Source: Trileptium ribeirensis
Lineage: Eukaryota > Nematoda > Enoplea > Enoplida > Thoracostomopsidae
Direction: 5' to 3'
NCBI GenBank assembly: GCA_030248225.1
Contig: JASANE010012213.1
Location: 1-64,000, forward strand
DNA: 64,000 nt
Shown here: piece after piece, positions 58,171 through 64,000 of the stretch
Layout of the letters: every line of letters starts with the position of its first letter
Position numbering within the stretch: the first letter of the stretch is position 1
Translations under genes and position numbers: made by a program
Notes under the pieces: model-generated
What the model was told of the DNA's origin: nothing
The model's database searches: none
Seen by the model: only the letters and a program-made list of their open reading frames with translations

Positions 58171-61100
58171 TTTATATGGATACTACAGAAATCTACATAC
58201 ATATAGTTAATAGTATAACAGAAATTGTATTTGGCAATATATCGTTATACTAGTTCATAAGCCTATTGGACTATGCCACTTGATGTTTAGAATTAAATTT
58301 TATTAGTTATTAATTCCAAACGTTTCAGACCGTTGTTCAAGCATTAGTTTGAGTTTTCGACCAGCCTTTCTCCTCATAGTTGTTCTTTAATATTTTATTT
58401 CATGTTATATAAATAGGCAACTTTTAAACACGTTTTCAATTTTAGATTTTTAACCCTTTACCGCGTGTGATGTTTCTACATAACTTTACACTATAAGAAT
58501 AAATGTGTTAACTCGATTTGTTGCATTTGGTGCGTTTGGCTGCGTTTTGCTATTCGCTTTCGTTATAAGAAGCCTAATGATAAGAACAAGAGAATCGTCA
58601 TAGTTCTGCGGTTAGCTAGCACGACTCTAAGTGCAATGATCAGGATTGGATATCAGGATTGGATCAGGATAAGTTAACCTGACTATGTGGCTGCACGGTG
58701 ACTCCATGATGAAAACTGTAGCCTGTAGTGAGGATACATAAAGTGGTAATAATTTAAATTGTAGTAATTCTGCCGGCAAAATAACTTCATAGCCGGTATC
58801 AGCTGCACCCTAATTTAGATAAAATATAAGGATAACTCAATTTTTATGGCTATAACCCTTTGCTTACTTTTTCATTGTCTTGGCATGTCATTTTAATATC
58901 AACTATGACGATTTCTAATCTGAAATAACTTGGAAAATGAATATTCGCAAAATGTAATCTCCATCCTGGTAAAATAAATTTAGGTGAAAACACTGTTATA
59001 GACTCACAGTCGCGGACAGTAGGCTCTAGAATTCACTAGTTCCTACCACACCATTCTGACACGAGTGCTGAACACTGTAGGCTAACGCGTTAGCAGCAAA
59101 TGAACTAATGTGTAATGCTAACCTAAGCCTTTCGATCCAATGGTTGTAATTTTGTTGCACGTTTAAACATTACGTCAGTTCGCCGTGAGGTCAGATGATC
59201 AACCAGGTGGCTCTATCCATTTCTAATGTTTAGAGTTCTGATCGAAGCGGCTTTTATGGTTGCAAGCAAAAGGATATTTTTATAAATGAGCAGCAGTCTA
59301 TGGACATGCAATAGATGACGTATTAGCAGAATGGCTTTGCTACTTACAGTAATTAAACTGCCGTTTGCAAATAATATGCCTGTCAGCCAACGAAAAGCAG
59401 GTTCACTTGCTGGCGATACCTTTTATTCATTCTTACTCAATTAAGTCAAAGAAACTTGATGACGCAAAGCATTTGGCACATTTCCGAATGTTTTTATTAA
59501 CAAATTAAAATGCTGGCTGGTTTTGGCATAATTTAAGCTGAAAGTAGTGTTTGTAAGCATGTTGAATCTATTATAGCCGCAGTGTTTTCTTGATTAACAT
59601 GTTTTTTTGTATTTAATGTTTAGAAGCCGATCTACTATAATTCAGACAATACGAATATTTTCTCCATGAACGTAATTACAATTGTACAACTGCTTGGAAG
59701 AAATAGTATAAATTATGTTCCTAACACAAGGCTCTTGACGTCAGTATTTTTTTTCGTTTTTAGCAACGTAATTACGGTTTTAATGTCTCCAGTTTCAGTA
59801 CTTACGCTATCATTATAAGCTCGTAAAGTTAACTCTAACGTGGGAAATGTTAGACCGTAAAATTTTGCTCTGGGTAAAAATTTGATAGTAAATTGTATAA
59901 CTTTCATGCGAATTCTGAATTACATTTAATTACTGTCATTGTATATTCTGTATTCCGCAGATAGTAACTTTAATGTATCTTAAAAGTAACAGACTAAAAC
60001 CTAATAAAGATAAAATATTCTTCTGTTCAGTTATGTCTGATGTATTTACTCTTTTCTTGAAGAAATTAGATTTTTTAGGACTCGGTTAAACGAGTTTTTA
60101 TACGTATTGTACAAATTTAAGTAGAATGTTGTGCTTGTCAAACCACATAGCCCTATTAAATGTTCTAATATTCAAATATTCATCTTTTTGACAATTTTAG
60201 GTTTAAAAACGTGCTTTTGCTATTTTATTTATACAACGCGCAAACTTAGTGCAACTGTAAAAAAATTGTGTTTACGCCATTTTAATGAGGTAAATTTTGT
60301 AGAACGTGAACCATGTCGAATATTTAAATTTCGATCTTTCTTCTATAAGCTGAACTTGTCTATTTTAAAGCGAAGCCTTATAGTATTGCTTTTTGCAATT
60401 TTGACAGCAATTATTAACGGAATAATAGTGCTGGGTCTTCAAAAGAGCAAATATGTTACTCAAAAATAACGTTATTCTAGTTACAAATGCGAATAACAAG
60501 ATTAAATTATGTTAACGCAGGCTATATTTTGGGTTTTATTCTCATTGGCATACCTGAAGCTCTCGCAATAACGTGGTCAATTTACGATTATCACCACATC
60601 AACAGCTCATATCCGTGATTAATCACTAAATGCTATTTAAATAAAATAACGTCTTTGTAAACATGCTTCAAAAACAGCTTTGAACAAGAATGGCAATTCA
60701 AAAATTAGAAGGCGACCTACTATACAAATTCAAAAAGCAGAGACCACATGAATTAACACAGCTATGCAAGCAAGCATGCTTTATATCTAGGTTTTACTCT
60801 AAATACTCGCGAAAAAATATATAAACCATTTCAGACAGAAGTATCGCCTATTAAGCCTATACTTTTAGTAATAATACTGACGCTGCGACATAGCTTTTAA
60901 CTTCAATCATTAGTGGTTGTGATCAAATGAAATATTCCAAGGTATATATTTGGTTAAGCAAGTGCGACAATGTATCGCAAGGTATTACTAGACGCCTGCG
61001 CCAAAACCGTTGGCTTAAAACATCGCTTTATTTTTATATGGTTATGACACTGATATAAAATGAAACCGGTAATGTATGAAATCGGAAATTTACATACTCA

Positions 61101-61346
61101 GCTCGAGGTTATAATGAATATTGTTAAAATTTAGTTTGTTTCAACGCACTAAAACGGATAAACTATAATTACCACAGGAATGCTGGTAATGCACACTTAT
61201 TGATATTTAGACAAATCTTTACGTATCGTACCAATCGTATCTTATCGACATGGGGTTTTTGAAAAAATATTCATTATTGGGCCACCCTTGTATTAATTGA
61301 AGCGAGGCGTTTTTGTTTTCGTCAGAAGTGGAAAATTCGGCAGCGT
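58171..61346. other. Intergenic, no gene recognised
   Basis: AT-rich. The frame at 60131-60469 (112 codons, start not ATG-supported by context) has two hydrophobic stretches but no domain; I leave it uncalled. Confidence 0.35.
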
Positions 61347-61378
61347 CTGTCCGTCCGTCCGTACGTCCGTCCGACCGT
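61347..61378. repeat. Short GTCC microsatellite
   Basis: CGTC/CGTCCGTCC-type tetranucleotide repeats with two interruptions. Confidence 0.8.
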
Positions 61379-61399
61379 TGCACTCTTCAATAACTACTG

Positions 61400-62600
61400 G
61401 GCCAATTTAAGAAACTTTTTTGTTTGAAAGCCATAATATCGGACAGTTGCAAGACATATAGATTTTGTCAAAATTGATTAGTTAATTAGTAATTATGCGA
61501 CAGTAAACTTAACTCACGCCCATCAATAATCCTATTCTGCTATTTCGGTTAAAAATCTGTAACCGAACGTTTTTTGGTAATACCGTAATCCGGCGCAAAG
61601 GTTTTCGCGAGCACAAAGGTCTGAAATAGTGATCCAGCAAATTTGTGCTCGCGAAAATTCAATGAAAATTACCGAATTATTTGCGAACGAAGATCTGCCG
61701 GATTCGGACTCGCTGGCTTTGTTCGCGAGCACTGCAAGCTAAGCCAAGGGCCGATTTATTCGTGACGTCATGACTACTTTAAATTTGTTCGAGAACAACG
61801 AAAAATACAAATCAAAAGCTGATAGGCCTTAGATAACAGTTTTCATTGCAAATTCAAAATCATCAAAATCTGTTACAACACAAGGTGTAATTTTTGGTAC
61901 TTGTTTCTGATTTTGCCAACTTTCTGTTATCGAAAAAACCGATGAAATTTCTGGTTTTGTTTCGTAAAACAATGGTTTGCGATTCGCTATCGGCTATTAC
62001 AATATAGGATAGTCTATAGGCTCAAGTAAAGTTTATCGATCATTAACTAATTAATTAAACACGTCAGTCTATTTTACCATTTGAAACAGAAGTTCCTTTT
62101 TTCAATGAATAATAAATGTAAAGCTATTATTTTGGTGCGTATATTACATGTCGTCGTGCTGATTATGAATCTGATATTCATTACTATTCGGAAATGGTAA
62201 AAATTAGTTAAATAGTTAATTAATTACCCAATACTAATTATTATTAATGACCTAATTTTTATGAAAATTTTGAAAGTAATAAGAAATAAAAAATGCACAC
62301 GGGGTTTTCTATGACGCAGATCACAAATATATTTCTGAAGGTCTAAAACTTGGCTGTTTATGCTAATTAGTTAAGCAATCAATTAGTTAATTAGTTAATT
62401 TTATGCAAATTTTAAAATCACCTTAAAATTGCTGATTTTTGGCACTAGGAAGTTTTCGATATCGCTGATCATGAATATGTGATTTTTAAACCTCTATTAT
62501 TTTATTGTGTTTGCTAATTAGTTAAATAATTAGCATGATATTACCAGTTAATTCGCTAATTTTTATCTAGCTAGGTTTTTGTAAGGTGGATTTGACATCA
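61400..62600. repeat. Decayed tandem repeat rich in TTAGTTAATTAG
   Basis: Degenerate units of roughly 160-190 bases share GATCATGAATAT-like words, then a TTAGTTAA cluster, then ATTTTTATGCAAATTTT. Copies are visible near 62015, 62165, 62320 and 62465. Confidence 0.5.
61588..61705. other. Nested hairpin with a perfect 16-bp inner stem
   Basis: TTTTCGCGAGCACAAA (61602-61617) pairs perfectly with 61642-61657 around a 24-base loop. Outside it, AATCCGGC (about 61588) pairs with GCCGGATT (about 61697). The minus-strand frame crossing it is a by-product. Confidence 0.7.
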
Positions 62601-64000
62601 AATGTCTAAAACGTGATACTTACTATATATTGATTAAATATGTAGATGAAATACATGTATACATAAATAAAATATAATATACTTTGACTATTGCGCCGCT
62701 CACTTTTTTGTAATTTATTACGTTTACTACTAGGTATTTGTACTTTACTAAGTACAGATATGTTGATCAAGCAAACTCATCCTGGCGGAGCCCAAAAATT
62801 TTTTTAATGGAACCGAAGATGCCGCAAAATCCCTGTGCGCTCAACTCTCCGTTTTAAGGAAATCTTTAAATATTTTATAAATAGTGAAAATCCAACCGTA
62901 CCGGGGAGGCATCTAAATTTTCAATAAGTGAAGTTGTGCTGTAAAAATTGTACTCATATGATGTTAGTATGCGGCGAAGGATATGCAACAGAATAAGCCA
63001 GTAAACAGCTCCTGCAAAAAGGGCGTCTCACCCTGACGGAGCACCGTGGCACCCTAACCCCGCCCTCAGTTTTATAGGAAAATGCCTCACAAAGTTTACA
63101 ATTGCAACAAATTTTTTTCAACTTCTAAGAGCCAGTTCATTATGTTGAATTGACCCTCACGATATCCGACTATTTAGCTAAAATTTTTTGGCGACGTCCA
63201 TGAGCTGCAATCAGCTGTATAACACATTTCTGCTTGCTAAATTTATTACACAAAATCAAGCTTATTTAATAACCCTATCGGCACTTTATTACATTATATA
63301 TACCTGACATCTAATTGACTAGTGCAATATTTTGCCCATTTTTTTTCACAAAGCCCAATGTTGACCATACACTAATATAAAAAATGTGTGTAAAATATTT
63401 TCCCACAAAATAATGCATGGTGTTATTTTGCAGTAAAAAACATGATAAATCAACGATTGCACACCTTTGTTGCTGGCAGCAAAAATTTTTAAGCGTAGCG
63501 TTGCTATGTTACGTGTTTTATAGCCAATGAAAAATATAGTAACCCACGTTTTAAAAGATTGCGTACTGTTTTTCACTGTTGTCAACGTTTTGTGTTTTTG
63601 AATAGAAAGTTTTATCATTGTTTGTTGTGTTTAACATAGCAGTGGTTTTGTCGTGATGGTCAAGGATATTTTTTCACAAACTCGCTCTATCGGCGGTTTG
63701 GCTCGAAATTGTGCTTCTCAGAGTAATAGTTAAAGCGTACGCAAAGTTTGTGTCGCAAACTACTGACCTATGTAAGGAGAAACTGGTTTTTCAAGGACCA
63801 TCGCATTGATAACGAATAACAACGCATATAAACCGTACACCATATGAAAAAACCTGGTTACTTCAAAACGTGCGCTGTCTCGATTTGGCGATATTTGACT
63901 TTAAAAAGCTAATACTGCGTTCGTTTGCAAACACTATGAAAGATTTATATTCAGAATGTTATCCTATACATTTGGTACACAGCAGTATTTTCGCAGCCAC
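62601..64000. other. Intergenic, no gene recognised
   Basis: AT-rich, with two GC-richer spots near 62780 and 63020 that share CCTGRCGGAGC-type words. No frame is supported. Confidence 0.35.

Noticed and set aside
60131..60469. Membrane protein of 112 residues
   Set aside because: Hydrophobic stretches are common in AT-rich chance frames; there is no conserved motif, promoter or polyadenylation support.

Overview
The window is AT-rich, gene-poor animal nuclear DNA, most likely from a non-vertebrate. The grounds are a Ty3/gypsy element carrying an env-like gene, eukaryotic DNA transposons (MULE and Merlin-like), many short inverted-repeat elements, long tandem arrays, and the absence of bacterial operon structure. 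I cannot place the species. Reliable genes cover only a small part of the 64 kb.

Layout. From 0.4 to 2.4 kb there is a compact MULE transposon with recognisable ends. At 4.0-4.9 kb and 19.8-20.6 kb lie two single-exon paralogues of an orphan family of two-transmembrane proteins with a cysteine-rich tail. Between them are four tandem arrays (125, 38, 39 and about 340 bp units; 6.7-11.3 kb), a broken Merlin/ISXO2-like transposase (13.0-13.9 kb) and a MITE-like element. An LTR end of another gypsy element sits near 23.2 kb.

From 25.7 to 33.2 kb, on the minus strand, is an errantivirus-like element with an intact pol, an env-like gene split by a -1 frame change, and a hairpin-dense downstream region. 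No gag and no 5' LTR were found. From 43.6 to 44.4 kb there is an LTR-like promoter region whose leader carries nine short palindromic repeats with different spacers. Two fold-back elements follow (44.7-45.3 and 46.8-47.1 kb), then a two-exon gene for a glycosyltransferase-like type II membrane protein (47.2-50.4 kb, minus), a nearly perfect 295-bp palindrome (50.6-50.9 kb) and a possible exon on the plus strand. The remainder (51.6-64 kb) is mainly non-coding, with a tRNA-like SINE head, a 134-bp satellite, several decayed tandem arrays and a perfect 16-bp hairpin.

How the parts relate. The host genes show no functional link to one another beyond the two paralogues. The strongest unexplained signals are structural: two hairpins with a nearly identical 19-nt loop but different, compensating stems (26.2-26.4 kb), a trio of hairpins with the same behaviour at 25.75-25.90 kb, and the spaced palindrome array at 43.76-44.09 kb. 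All three look like selected nucleic-acid structure in or beside LTR retroelements.
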